Source: Prunella strophiata (lineage: Eukaryota > Chordata > Aves > Passeriformes > Prunellidae). Taken from it: a stretch of 64,000 nt of DNA. The position numbers and the translations under genes are program-made. Location of the stretch: positions 87,589,300-87,653,299 of the forward strand of contig JAZBQD010000030.1 in NCBI GenBank assembly GCA_036583965.1, in the 5' to 3' direction. Positions 36,801 to 48,103 of this stretch are shown one piece after another (the first letter of the stretch is position 1; each line of letters begins with the position of its first letter). Under the pieces are notes generated by a model. It saw only the letters and a program-made list of their open reading frames with translations, ran no database searches and was not told where the DNA came from.

Positions 36801-39029
36801 TTCTCACTTGTTTTGTCTAGTTCTGCATTAGTGATGAAAGGCCTTCAGATTTATTAAAAGAATATAAAAGCAGAACAGAACAAATTAAAACAGCCCAGAA
36901 ACTCATGAGCAGGGAAGAGTGCATAATGCCTTTCTGTGTGCTCCTGCTGGTGATCACAATTCCCATGGAAATCATGTGGGATGCAGAGCTATGCAACAGT
37001 CTCTAGAAGCAATCCTGTTTTTTCAACTGGACACCAACAAACTGAGCAGTGCTTTAATGCACTTTAAATTATATTCAAAAGGAAAAATTATCTATTTTCT
37101 TCCTCACTAAAGTAAATGCAAAAGTTTAATTTCATGTCTGTGATATAGAGACAACAGCAAGTGGAGTGCTCACTTGTGGTCTGTGGAGTGGATCCTGTAA
37201 TTTTATTTTATTTTTTTATGGAAATGTTTCCTCTTAACTCCCATGGTTGCAGACCTACCTTCTTACAGGTTTTCCCCCTTGATATTATTTCATGGTGGGC
37301 CCCTTACTGTAGGCAGGGACACAGAGGTCCAGCCTTTAAATGAAAGCTGGCAGATGTATTTTTGAGATTCCCTCCTACAGCTTTATAACTTTTACCTGAT
37401 ACAGGATGTAGTTTCATCTTCTGAGAGTTTTTCTTGTTCTCATCCCTGAGACCATAATGGGGTCACCTACAAAGAAGCATCTGGATCAGGCAGAATTCCA
37501 GGAACAATTTTTCATTAAAAAAATAGTATAGATATATTAAAAAAAATACATTAATTCTCTTCATCCGTTAAGGAAATCACAAGGACTCTGGTCTTTCATT
37601 CAATAGATCCTAACCACTGCCAGACACATCCCAATTTTGCTTTAAAGAAACTATGAGATAATGATTGTTGGCATTTATGAACTGTATTTTCTGTAATTTC
37701 TAGTGAGATTGATAGAAGAAGGCAAAGAAGAGGTAACAGAAAGATCTCGGTTATTAAAGCCAACCAGGGAAGGCTTGGAGGGGAGATCATTTCCTCTGTG
37801 AATAATATTTGAGTAAATAAGTGAACAAAGATCACTGAATAAGTTTCCCCTTGGGAAGAAGAAAAGCTCTTTAAGCACAATAACTGGCTCTGAATAAGTT
37901 TAGACTGGAAATAGTACATCTCCTACCACTTGCTCACTGCTGTTCTAGCACAAGTTTCCAGCTAGAGCTAAAGCAGTAAATGAGACAAGTAATTCATGGG
38001 ATAAAGCTAGATAACTACTCCATGAAGGCATTATCTGCTGCATGGCCAGTGCTGACTCAGTGTTGATATTAAAGAGGGTCCTTCCAGCCCCATGCTCTTA
38101 GGAGCAGTGCCCTAAGATGGGAGCTGTCTCTACCCAAAAGGACATTTCTCATTTAGTACTTTTAGGTCAGAATATTCAGTACAAAAGTGCAAATGCTAAG
38201 TCTAAAACTCTGGTTAAATTGAGACAGGAGGTGGGCTGCATTTTCTCTTAACAAACGTAATTTTGTGACAAGGAATTATTACTGCTTTTGATGGAATCCC
38301 TCTTTGTCTGAGGATGTAGGATTGAAAAAAAAAATCTATAGTACAGGTTATTAGAGCTTTATTATTGTCCTAAAAGTAGTCTGAAAAAGAGACAATGGGA
38401 GAAGTAACATCTAAGTTCTCTCATTTTTAATAGTTGTCTCCCTTTACAACTTCCCTGAATGACTTTTCAAGTATTTCTGGCTTAGCCCTCTCCTAATTGC
38501 CCCTTGAAAATTCGAGGACATGTGGCTGCATAAATTTTTAAAATATAACTGGTCCTTTATTGTGTGCTTGTAGTTCATGTTAAAAAGAGGGAAAGGGGAA
38601 GGAAATTTCAGTGTCTTATGACTCTGTGCACTATTATGTCTTTCTTGATGATCCATTGATATGGTTTGCTACTTGTGGAATGGTACATTAAATGCCTTTC
38701 ATCCCATGTTGCATAGGCACATCACTCATTACAGACACTTCAGGTGCCATCAGCTCTGCAAAGAGGGTCTGAGTAATAAAGACCCTTCTTGTTCTGGTGT
38801 GAATGCAGAGAAAGGGAAGTCATCATTCAGTCCCCTTTCCCAGCACAAGGTTAGCTCTTGACTTGCTTGTTATCATGGTTACTGACAGACTTTAGACAAG
38901 AAGCTTACTACTTAGCTTTGTCTTGCAATATGGGTTTCTATGGCTGTGGTTAAACTGTGGGGCAAAAAGTTGTCCAGGCATAATGAGATCTGTCCCAATG
39001 TCACAGTCAGCCTCTCATAAAAAGACTTA

Positions 39030-39310
39030 ATCATAGATTTACAGAATAATTGAGGTTGGAAAAGACCTCTAAGATCATTGGTTCACAACTGTTAACACAG
39101 CACCACCATATTCACCTTTAAATTAAATCCCTAAATCACATTCACATGCCTTTTGAACACTTTCAGATGTGATGATTCCACCACTTCCCTGGGCAACCTG
39201 TTCCAGTGCTTGACTACACTGTAAGTGAAGAAATTTTTCCTAATGGCCAATCCAAATATCCCCTGGTGCACCTTGAGACCATTTCCTCTTGTCTTGTTAA
39301 CAGAGCCCAT
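39030..39310 (-). mobile_element. CR1 LINE 3'-end fragment
   Basis: On the plus strand it opens with TCATAGATTTACAGAATAAT and GAGGTTGGAAAAGACCTCTA, the reverse complement of the CR1 3' terminus, and continues through segments such as GGGCAACCTGTTCCAGTGCT and GAAGAAATTTTTCCTAATGG. The copy is 5'-truncated near 39300-39330. With the plus-strand CR1 at 39805-40001 it forms an inverted pair with both 3' ends pointing outward. Confidence 0.9.
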
Positions 39311-39804
39311 CATAGCTCTTCAAGCCTCTTTTTCCTTTCTTTTTCCTTTCCAGAGATGGTACATACCAAATTCCCCCAGGGTCAGTGCAGGCTGGGACCA
39401 AGATGTGCAGCCTCAGCACAGAGGCTGAAGGCTGCAGAACAGTCAGTGCTGATACAGCCAGTAACACCATGGAGATCACACAATTGTTTCCATGGCATTT
39501 ATTGGTATTTTCAATTCTTCATGAGTAGTGAATAGATATGAAAAAGACAAGCATTCCTCTTTACAGAAAAAGAAAACATGCAGCATACTTTAAATTCACT
39601 ATTTAAGAGATTACTTTTTAATCTTTATATTATATTAGTTTTAAAATAGCTTTTTGTCAAGCAGGGAAATTCTTCTATTTTTACATCATGTTTTACTGTC
39701 CTGTGTCTACACCTAACAATAATTACTAGCAGGAGTTGTCTATGCACTTTAGTTAGATACTAAATAGATGAAATCTGATTTAAACATAACAAAAATCTGG
39801 TTTA
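39311..39804. other. Spacer between inverted CR1 fragments
   Basis: No recognised gene. It begins with a pyrimidine-rich run (about 39327-39352) at the CR1 truncation point and becomes AT-rich after 39540. Confidence 0.5.
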
Positions 39805-40001
39805 CTGTGAAGAGTGATCAAACACTGGAGCATATTTCCCAGAGTGGAGCTGCCCAGTGGAGCAGCCATCCCTGGAAGTGTTCAAATCCTGCCAGTATAT
39901 AACCCTGGGCAACTGGCCCTAGCTGACTCTTTCATTCAGGGGATTGGACTAGAAGATGCCCAGAAGTGCCTTCCAGCCCCAGAAATCCTGTGATTGTGAT
40001 G
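39805..40001 (+). mobile_element. CR1 LINE 3'-end fragment (diverged)
   Basis: Matches the last ~200 bp of CR1: a GTGATCAAACACTGGAGCA start, CATCCCTGGAAGTGTTCAAA in the middle, then GGATTGGACTAGAAGATGCC and CCTTCCAGCCCCAGAAATCC near the 3' end, closing with TGTGATTGTGAT. Several small indels mark it as old. Confidence 0.85.
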
Positions 40002-41272
40002 TCAAAGCAGATACATAAGAAGATATACCACCAGACACTCACCTACAGAGTACCAGGATTTCTTTTTGCTGATGTGAGTGGGAATTAAACAAGATCATGG
40101 GTGGTTTGCATCCTTGACAGGAAGTCTGAGATGTGCTTTGTTATAAATATAGTGTTAATAAACACACCCCCATCCCCCCTCCCCTTTCTGTGAGATCTGC
40201 TTTTATTTTTAACAACTAAGGGGCACTTCCCACTTTTATATTGAACTTCATGCATTTTCCTTTATTGATATTCTCCATATTTTTCTGTGACACCAGTATA
40301 TACCAATAAATAGCATTTGCTAGGACAAACAGTGGTGTTTATCACTTAGATAAAAGAGAGAGGATTTTGTTTTTTAGAGGAGAAACAAGTGCAAGAGAGA
40401 GAAGTATATCATACATAATAGGTTGATTTTGTAAAATAATTAACAGAAGACTCAGAACATATACGTTTGGCAATATATCAGTATCAGAGTTTTACAATTT
40501 CCCATCCTCTTCCTTTCTCAGTGGATTTTCAACTGCAGAAAAAGAAAAAAAAAACCCAATTTTCTTGAATAAATTGTTAATCAAAACTTAGTCTTGGAAA
40601 TATTGGTTTGCTGGAATTTTTTCTGCCAAAAAGCTGAATTGTAGGGCATCTGTTGTTCTACACTCTGCTACCTAAGAATGAAAAGTCTTTTACTGCTTAC
40701 TGGTTTGATCTTTGAAATGGTTCACAAAACATGTTTGATAAATAATGATAGTTTCTTGGGGAAAAAATTAGATTTGGTTCATTGCTAGTTTTTAAATCAT
40801 AGTGTGTCAGAATAAGGCCGATGTAATTGCTTTGTCAGAATGGTTTTCTTCTCTTTGGAGCTCTCCTAGGGTATTTTAGCTGGTATTAAATTGTTCTTTT
40901 TAGAATTCATAGGAAATTTCAAAGATATTTAAATCAAACCCGGATAATGGCTATTAACTCTGTTTCACACCATTCAAACATTGTAATAACTAATATTGAG
41001 TGGGTCTTGCACAGGTAGAACACAGATTTGAGAGATATCTGAGCTTTTACAGTTCCTATTGAAAATCTAGAATTTTTGATAGCTGTTCAAGGTCAAAGAA
41101 TAGGCAAAAAGTTGTGAATGCATTTTAAATTCTTAATATAAGAACTGTGGCATTAAAACCGAACAGCAGTAAAATGTTTTCATGTAAACAGATTAATTGG
41201 CAGCAATTCTTATGAATACTGAGGTGTTACAGACAGTTCAAGAAGATTCTCCACATGTTCTAATATGCCCAG
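40002..41272. other. AT-rich non-coding spacer
   Basis: No gene or transposon recognised. It contains a C-rich run near 40166-40186 and an A-run near 40541-40555. Confidence 0.5.
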
Positions 41273-41696
41273 ACAAGGGCAAAAAGGCTGGTGAAGGGAG
41301 CACAAGTCCTGTAGGGAGTGGCTGAGGGAGCTGGGGTTGTTCAGCCTGCAGAGGAGGAGGCTCAGGGGGGACCCTCTCACCCTCTACAACCACCTGAAAG
41401 GAGCCTGTAGCCAGGTGGGGGTTGGCTTTCTCCTCCCAGGCAACAAGTGACAGGATGAGAGTAGTCTTGAGCTGTGCCAGGGGAGGATTAGGCTGGACAT
41501 CAGGAAGAAATTCTTCACAGAAAGGGTGATTGGGCTGCCCAGAGAGGTGGTGGAGTCACCCCTGGAGGTGTTTCAGAAAAGACTGGATGTGACACTTAGT
41601 CCCATGGTCAGCTGGCAAAGTGGTGTTAGGTCATAGGTGGGACTCAATGATCTCAGAGGTCTTTTCCAATCTGTATAATGCTGTGATTCTGTGATA
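41273..41696 (+). mobile_element. CR1 LINE 3'-end fragment (~420 bp)
   Basis: A well-preserved CR1 tail: GGCTGGTGAAGGGAGCACAA, GGGAGCTGGGGTTGTTCAGC, CCTGCAGAGGAGGAGGCTCA, CACCTGAAAGGAGCCTGTAG, AGGCTGGACATCAGGAAGAA, then GACTCAATGATCTCAGAGGT, ending in the family's terminal octamer-like repeats GTGATTCTGTGAT. It encodes only the very C-terminal reverse-transcriptase residues and 3' UTR, with the usual 5' truncation. It looks younger than the other fragments because it has fewer differences from the remembered consensus. Confidence 0.95.
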
Positions 41697-44600
41697 GATA
41701 TTTCTGTGGCTCGATACTTCTTCATATTGTTTCTAGATTTAGAAATATTTCCAAGCTTCTGGTACACCACCACACTGCATTGCATGCCATGCCACTTGAC
41801 TCTGGCCAAGAATATACTGTACATTACCATAGCAACCATAAATCAAAAAGCAGATATTTGCATATGGCTTTGACTGCATTATGTTAGTGCTCTGTCAATA
41901 TCTTAAATTTCTCTAGTTTTTACACAGTGACAGGTTCACTGTCTGCACTGCTTATTTCATGCTGCAAGGGCAGAGTCAGGCCCCTGTGATCTTGAGTTCC
42001 AATTATGGTGTTTTCAAGATATGATGGCTACAACTCAGAACTTTTGATAGACTAGGAAATTCAGATAAAAATCACAATTGTTTTTTAAACCATCTGAATC
42101 TTTCAAGTCTAGGAAACCAGACTGGAAAGTTTTCAGGGTACAATGTGTAAAATTTGTCTAATTTCTTCCTCTTCTTATACATTCTGCTTACATTTCCTCA
42201 GCCAGTACATATCTTCCCAAAATCACTGGAATGGCAAAGGTATATGGAAGGAATAATATAAAGACACAGACTTGATCTGCATTTGGAAATTCCAAGAAGT
42301 GATGTTCAATTATTTTTTAAACTTGACATTTTAAAAGTTTCTGGTGGACTCCGTTCTAGGCAGTGCAAGGCTGTGCCTCTAAAGCACAGAGTGATTAGAC
42401 AACAGTGGTTTGCTCTGTGATGGGGCAAAAAATGGCTAAAAGGAGGATTAAAATATATCATTGCATTTATCTACATCTTTTGACTAGTAGGAAAAAAAAA
42501 GTGGGGGTTCTTCTCTTTGTTTCCCATATAAATATCACTCTGAGAACCCAAATTTAGTCATGCCCTCAGTTTCCTCCTTTTGAAAACACACAGACAAGCA
42601 GCTTGCAGAGGATTTGCTAAAACTCCAGATTTTGCATATGTGCAAATATTCTCCCCTCAGAAAATGCCAAATGCACTCTGTGCCAAAGGCTCCCTCTGGT
42701 ACATCTGCACAGAACTGTGGCGTTACTGTCTTTCCAAATCTATTGACCACAGCCAAAATTAACTGAAAACACATCTGTTAGAGAATTTCCCAAAGAAAAA
42801 AAAAACCCCACACCACAACAAAACATTAACATTATAGGTTGTCCAGCAATTCAAAAGCTCAAAGAATTAAATAGTACTTTGAATGGTGATTGGAATAGGA
42901 TACATGTAGAAATCTAGGAAGCGGGTCAACTTTCATTTTAATTATTTCTTCATTGATATAATCAGCCACAGGAAAAAGAAAAAAAATGTATGTGTACACA
43001 TATATATACATACACTTGGGACATTTTTTGGTAAAGAAATCAGGTGGTATAGTACCAGTTGCACCCTACTTACATTCACAAAGGTAAGTAAATTTTACAC
43101 TCACTACATGAAACTTGTAGCCTCTTGTAAACAGTTTTGTGCAAAATCTGAATCATGTGACCAAGAATTTTTTAGGAAATAATGTGGAACTTGAACAGTC
43201 TTTGCATGCAGAGTCTGATACTATACATCAATGCAGCTCTTTTAGGAGAAAAGCTTACTACTTCCTATTACAGTCATTATAAATGTAATATGAAAACAAT
43301 AATAGGTTAGCTGTTACAGCCATTTTAAAAGTACCTGTTAGAAAGGCAGAAGAAGCTATGACAAACATTTTAAGAAGCATCTTCAACTTACTTGCAAGTT
43401 TCTGATAAAGTGTTACTAAATACCTAAAACTAGACAATCAAAAATAAAAGTTCTAGTGCTCTGCACAAGCTCATCTCTCTGAGTGATTATCTAGTGTTTT
43501 CAATCTCTGTTTCATCAACTGAAAGAGCCATAAAGGGCTCCCTGAATACCAGCTCCTTGCAAATTATCCTGTTCCATAGCAGGTGACAAGAGAAATAAAA
43601 ACACAGTGTGCTTTGTCTCATCTTTAATATCTCAGTCAGATCATTCTCTTTTTTTATACATATATCACTGCAGAGTGCCAGTAGGAGAATATTCTGATGT
43701 CAGCAAATGATTCCTTAATGGGGATCTGATAAGCACTCTATCTGTATTCCATTTGTACATAAATGGTGCCATTTTTCAAGTGCCAAACAGTGCACTCTAC
43801 TTAATTGGGATGTGCTTAATCAGAAAAATCATTTAATGGCACATTGTTTCGGGATGCTGTTTAAGCCCAGTGATAATTAAAAGCAATAGGTGCTGATTAA
43901 TGGTGGCAGTAATTCTGCCTATTGGAACACTCTGTAATTACTTGGTCTTGGTGATGCCTTTTGTGTCTCACTCTCCTGGCAAGTCACTCAGTTTGCTTCT
44001 CTAATAACTGATTTCACTCTCTGCAGCAGAAACAGAAGGAACAGTAACCAGTTCACTCCTGCCTCTTCCCAGTACTCAAGGGTTCCTTACAAGTAATGTT
44101 TCCAATTTGTCACTTAACACCATAATGACAATTCTGAGGTTGTTTGAAAAAGCATTTTTGTTAAATGACACTTGCTTTTACCTCTTGCTGATTAGTGGTG
44201 GTCTGAAATTGTAAGGTTTGTTGGGAAAATAGATTGTTTTCATAAGAGAAAATTGCATCTCCTGCAATAAAGATGATACTGAAATTTGTCATTTACAGCA
44301 TTTAATGCTGTGACTTAAAAGCAGACAAAACTGAGACACACACATAGAACCATTTAATAAAAGGTAGCCCTCCCCCCTGCAAATCCTTCATCACTTTTTG
44401 CTTAGCTGGACTCTGCAGAAACACAGGACAGCTGGGCTGAGCTTCCCTTTGTTCTGTGGTAGTCTAGCTGGTCACCAGTAACCACTGCAGTACTTTCCAA
44501 CACAGCAAAGCTGCCCCAGACAACACTAAAGGCTACTTGAAAAGTTCACCACATGCACACCAAAGTACAGGTGTGGGACAGTGTTGATCAATTGTGTTTC

Positions 44601-46257
44601 ACTATCTCAGTCACATCTGAGTGTGCAAAGCAGGTTCATGCCAAAACTTACTTGTCTGTTGGGTTGCAATGCATTCCTCACATTATCAGCTGAAAGAGTA
44701 ATATTTTTATTTTTTGATGGCAAATAAAGGTTGTGAAGGAGATGCAGGGTTGAATGTTATGTAGTGAGGTGGTTGACTGGGGCCAGCCAGCTCTAGAGAA
44801 ATGCAGACCCAGGCCCTCCTGCACATCTCAATCTGGGGTTCAAAGGAAATGTCCCAGAAAATCTGCATTTAGTCCTGCATTGCAATACTTTCTTTGGATA
44901 TCTAATAAATCAACAGTAATCAGTGCAAGTGTATGGGCTTCAGTGAAGGTGCCAGAATTAATTTATTGGTTTTACAAATCTTATTCCTGCCTCCCCAGAA
45001 GACAGCTAAGGTGAACATGCTGGCCTGTTACAGTGAGTCCTTAAACATGGCAGCAAAAAGTCATCAGGCTTCAAGAATCAAGTTCTGAAAAAACCCCAAG
45101 ATGCAGATTCCTGAGAGAAAGAGAGAGAATGAAAATACATGTATTGATCCTAAAGCACTTTTAAAGAAAGTACAAATAGTAGTAAGGGAAAAAATAGTAG
45201 TGACTAAGGGTTTATTGATGCAGTTTTATTAATTCTGGATGAAATATTAGCTTTCATAAAATGAAAATATTTTTGCCTTTGACTTCAAGGAAGGCAGGAC
45301 TTCATCCTTTCTATCCTTTAAAAGGGTGAGAATCTTCTTACCTAACCAGTATTTATGTTTGAGACAAATTCCATCTACTCTTAAGTGTTTCTAGGGTGAA
45401 ATCAATCTATTTTAGATGTCTATTTTTTAGATGACTATCATTAAGAAGGATTAATCATATCCCAGATTTTTTTTTCAATTTCTTCACACTTACAATTAAA
45501 AGAATATAAATTCCTAGCATCTGCATGCAACCAGCTGAATCCAACCCCAGAGTGTTTGTCTCAATATATTTCCTGTTTTCTTACTGTGAGCATGCAGTAA
45601 AGGAAATTCTGGTCAAATTAATTTATATTTTTATTTGGCAAATACATATCTATTGGTGCAATATTCTTATTTTATCTTACTAATCACTAGAAGAATGTGG
45701 AAAATATTTCATGAGTTTTATTAATTCTGCATACATAATTGTATTCAATAATTATATGGTCATATAATTAATACAGTGGGCATTCAACAAACAAATACAG
45801 TAAGACAAAACTGTTCAAAGTTGTGGGAATATCTGTAAACACTAAAATAGAAATATTAACATATTGCTGGTTTGAGAGTGTGTACTCACAGTCATTACAT
45901 TTTCCATGCCATATCTTGAATGTCTGTTTCATAGACCTAGTTAACTAATTTCTCCATTAATCATTTTATGTTGTAAAAGACTTTAAAGTTCTGCTAAATG
46001 TATACTTGATAAAGACTGTATAGATGAATAAAGGCAGAAAGGTAATCTTTGCTTTATAATAAATATGAAGTCACAGAAGACTTGTGCTTGGCCAGCTGAA
46101 CCACACTTCTGTTTTCTACAGATTTGGTACAGAAATGTCCCATACTTACAGGAAGGAAAGCAAACAAGGAAGGACTGAGTTGTTGCTGGAAGAGGTGTGT
46201 TTTCCTCACCAGGCTGTAAGATAGGCTTTCTAACCAATATGTTGCAAATTACTAATA
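41697..46257. other. Non-coding stretch with a candidate conserved element
   Basis: No gene or transposon recognised. It holds an A-run near 42490-42500, a TA-rich spot near 42999-43013 and a homeodomain-motif cluster at 43799-43945 that is reported separately. Confidence 0.5.
43799..43945. promoter_or_regulatory. Homeodomain-site cluster, candidate enhancer
   Basis: Seven TAAT-type cores occur in under 150 bp: TTAATTGG (43801), TTAATCAG (43816), TTTAATGG (43832), ATAATTAA (43873), TGATTAATGG (43894), GTAATTCT (43909) and GTAATTACTT (43934). The interval has no simple repeat, no transposon similarity and only one CpG. This texture is common in deeply conserved developmental enhancers. Conservation cannot be judged from one sequence. 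Confidence 0.3.
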
Positions 46258-46263
46258 CACCTC
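46258..46263. repeat. Target-site duplication, left copy (CACCTC)
   Basis: Six bases directly before the LTR's TGT. The right copy at 46887-46892 reads CACCAC, one mismatch. A 6-bp duplication is usual for ERVK-type integration. Confidence 0.6.
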
Positions 46264-46886
46264 TGTCAGAACCCAGGACATCCCTCTGGCTGCCCTGGAT
46301 GGCTCAAGCCCCTGGCAGGGAGCTCAGAGGCCTTGGCACAGAGCCCAAGACCCCTGTGCCTTTGATTTTTGAGCCATGGAAAAAATTACCAACCTTATAT
46401 GAAGAGTTACAAGCCACAAAAATTAAGTAGAGTAAGAGTTAGTTTATCACAGGGTGAAAAAGTAGAATTTTGGGGTTCTTTAGAATAAGGGTTCAGGGGC
46501 CAAGATGGAGGAATTTAGGTGTGTTCTGTCCTTCTTTCTCCTTCATAGCCTCCATCTTCTGGGTGATGGTGGCACTTTTGGATTGGCTTAGAGTAGAGTT
46601 GGACTCTGTAACATAGGTGATAGGTATTGGAAAGTAACTATAAATAATGTACACGTAGTTTTTAGTATTAGAAGACAACAGGTGCCCAGAGGTGGGCAGT
46701 GTGCCTCGGTCTGACCTCCTGAACACACCTCAGCTGGTCAGGGAAAGAATTTGTTAGATAAGAAAAAATAAACAACCTTGAAAACTGCAAAAGACTCCTG
46801 ACTCCTTCTTCAGTGCCTGGGCTGGGAAACAAGAGACTCTCAAACATATATTGGGGTCATCTCGAGCTCCTGAGAGACCCCCAACA
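46264..46886 (+). mobile_element. Solo LTR of a songbird endogenous retrovirus, ERVK-like
   Basis: A 623-bp block with TGTCAGAACCCAGG at the left end and GAGAGACCCCCAACA at the right, i.e. TGT...ACA inverted ends, flanked by a 6-bp target duplication with one mismatch. Plus-strand orientation follows from signal order: TATAAATA at 46639-46646 and AATAAA at 46767-46772, with about 114 bp to the 3' end for R-tail and U5. The sequence agrees with a family I remember as abundant in songbird genomes. No internal retroviral sequence adjoins it on either side, so it is a solo LTR. The intact TATA box and polyadenylation signal mean it could still start or end host transcripts. Confidence 0.85.
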
Positions 46887-46892
46887 CACCAC
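46887..46892. repeat. Target-site duplication, right copy (CACCAC)
   Basis: Five of six bases match 46258-46263; directly follows the terminal ACA of the LTR. Confidence 0.55.
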
Positions 46893-47745
46893 TGGCACTA
46901 TGACTGCATCACTTCTTTTGGCCTTCTCATACATACATAATGTTGACCCTTGTGCATTCCAAATTACCTTGTGCAGTTACTATAATTTATATTGTCTCCA
47001 AACAAAAATCATTTGGGAATTCTGTTCTTGCTTTCACATGGTTGTTTCAATCAGATCCTTTACAGTAAAATCCATTTCTGAAAAAAACATGTGGAGTTGC
47101 CCAGCAGCAGTTTCTTCTCAGAATGCCTGCCAATTGTATTCTTCCTAGTAAAATAACAAAAAGTCTGTTGTAGAAGCAACAATAGGGAAAGTGCTTGCTC
47201 TTTAACATATTTAAATTTGGAATTTCATCATTCTTCAAGTTATTCATTTGCTTGAGTCCCTTTCACATAGCCTTGCTGCAAGATTTTCCATACAAAAATT
47301 ACCAGTTTAGAAGGAATGATTTTAAGGTCTCCAGCATTTTATGTGACAAACTCTAAATGCAGTGTAAATTCAGATGATTGACAAAGAGAAGAGGGAGTGA
47401 AGAGAAGCAATGCTGCTTTACAGTGCTGCCAAAGCCTCTCTCAAATACAAAGGCAAAAGTGTTTTTGAAAAAATCTTTAAAATTCTCTTGGAAGGCTCTT
47501 TTGTTTCTGAAAGCTGTCAGGACTGCTCAAAAGATGTTTCTGGAGCAAAAACTAAAAAAAAAAAAAAAAAAAACCTTTTGGTTGAGCTTCAAAATTGGAG
47601 CTTTGTAAACTTTTAAAACACAGGACCTGAAAATTTTCCATTTCAAGTATTATTTCATTTTAACCACAGTTTTTATACACAGCCTTAGAACATAGCAGCA
47701 GAAAATTGCCCTGCCCTTAGTTTGGCCTCAAGCTGTCCAGAGGAA
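46893..47745. other. Spacer between two convergent LTRs
   Basis: About 850 bp with no retroviral coding remnant. It includes A20 at 47554-47573. Confidence 0.55.
47554..47573. repeat. Poly-A tract (A20)
   Basis: Twenty consecutive A residues; no recognised retroposon body upstream. Confidence 0.9.
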
Positions 47746-47751
47746 GAGTGA

Positions 47752-48103
47752 TGCCTTGAGAGGCTACCTAGAACAGAGGTTAGACAGTGTTAAAGGAATA
47801 AAGTAGGTATTTATTAAAAAGGCCTTCAAAGGATACACCTTGGGCAGTACAAGAGCCTGGCTGAGGCTACACCAAGATGGATGACTGGTCATGAGTTTTC
47901 ACACTTTTATAAGTTTTGTTCCATTTACATATTGGGGTTAATTTCCAATTACAGCTTCAGGTTATGAAGTCCCATCCTCCCAGATGTTGTTTATATTTAT
48001 TGGGCCTGAAGCTGCAACGTGTCCCTGGTTCTGGGGCTGGAAAAGGATTGCTTTGTCTGACTGAACTGTGAGGAGAACCTGCTAACAGTTTGTATGAAAT
48101 TCA
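47752..48103 (-). mobile_element. Solo LTR of an endogenous retrovirus, minus strand
   Basis: A 352-bp block with TG...CA ends, beginning TGCCTTGAGAGGCTACC and ending ATGAAATTCA on the plus strand. The six flanking bases are GAGTGA (47746-47751) and GAGTTA (48104-48109), a target duplication with one mismatch. On the minus strand the signals are in LTR order: TTATAAAAG (plus-strand 47904-47912) and AATAAA about 90 bp downstream (47810-47815), leaving a U5 of under 60 bp. There is no adjoining coding remnant. I remember close relatives in songbird genomes but cannot name the family. An alternative start at the TGTTAGCAGG motif (plus-strand end at about 48087) is possible. Confidence 0.75.

Larger units (their letters stand above)
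26301..39029. other. Long non-coding stretch, no recognised gene or transposon
   Basis: Over 12 kb without a CR1 tail, LTR boundary or recognisable coding exon. Simple repeats only: (AAAC)n at 28465-28486, TA-rich imperfect repeats at about 30857-30893, and (TA)n(GA)n at about 32643-32662. Low repeat density of this kind is typical of stable avian intergenic or intronic DNA. Confidence 0.5.

Noticed and set aside
39131..39313. 60-codon minus-strand frame with [17 protein letters not shown]
   Set aside because: This is the conserved C-terminal coding end of CR1 inside the LINE fragment, not a host gene.
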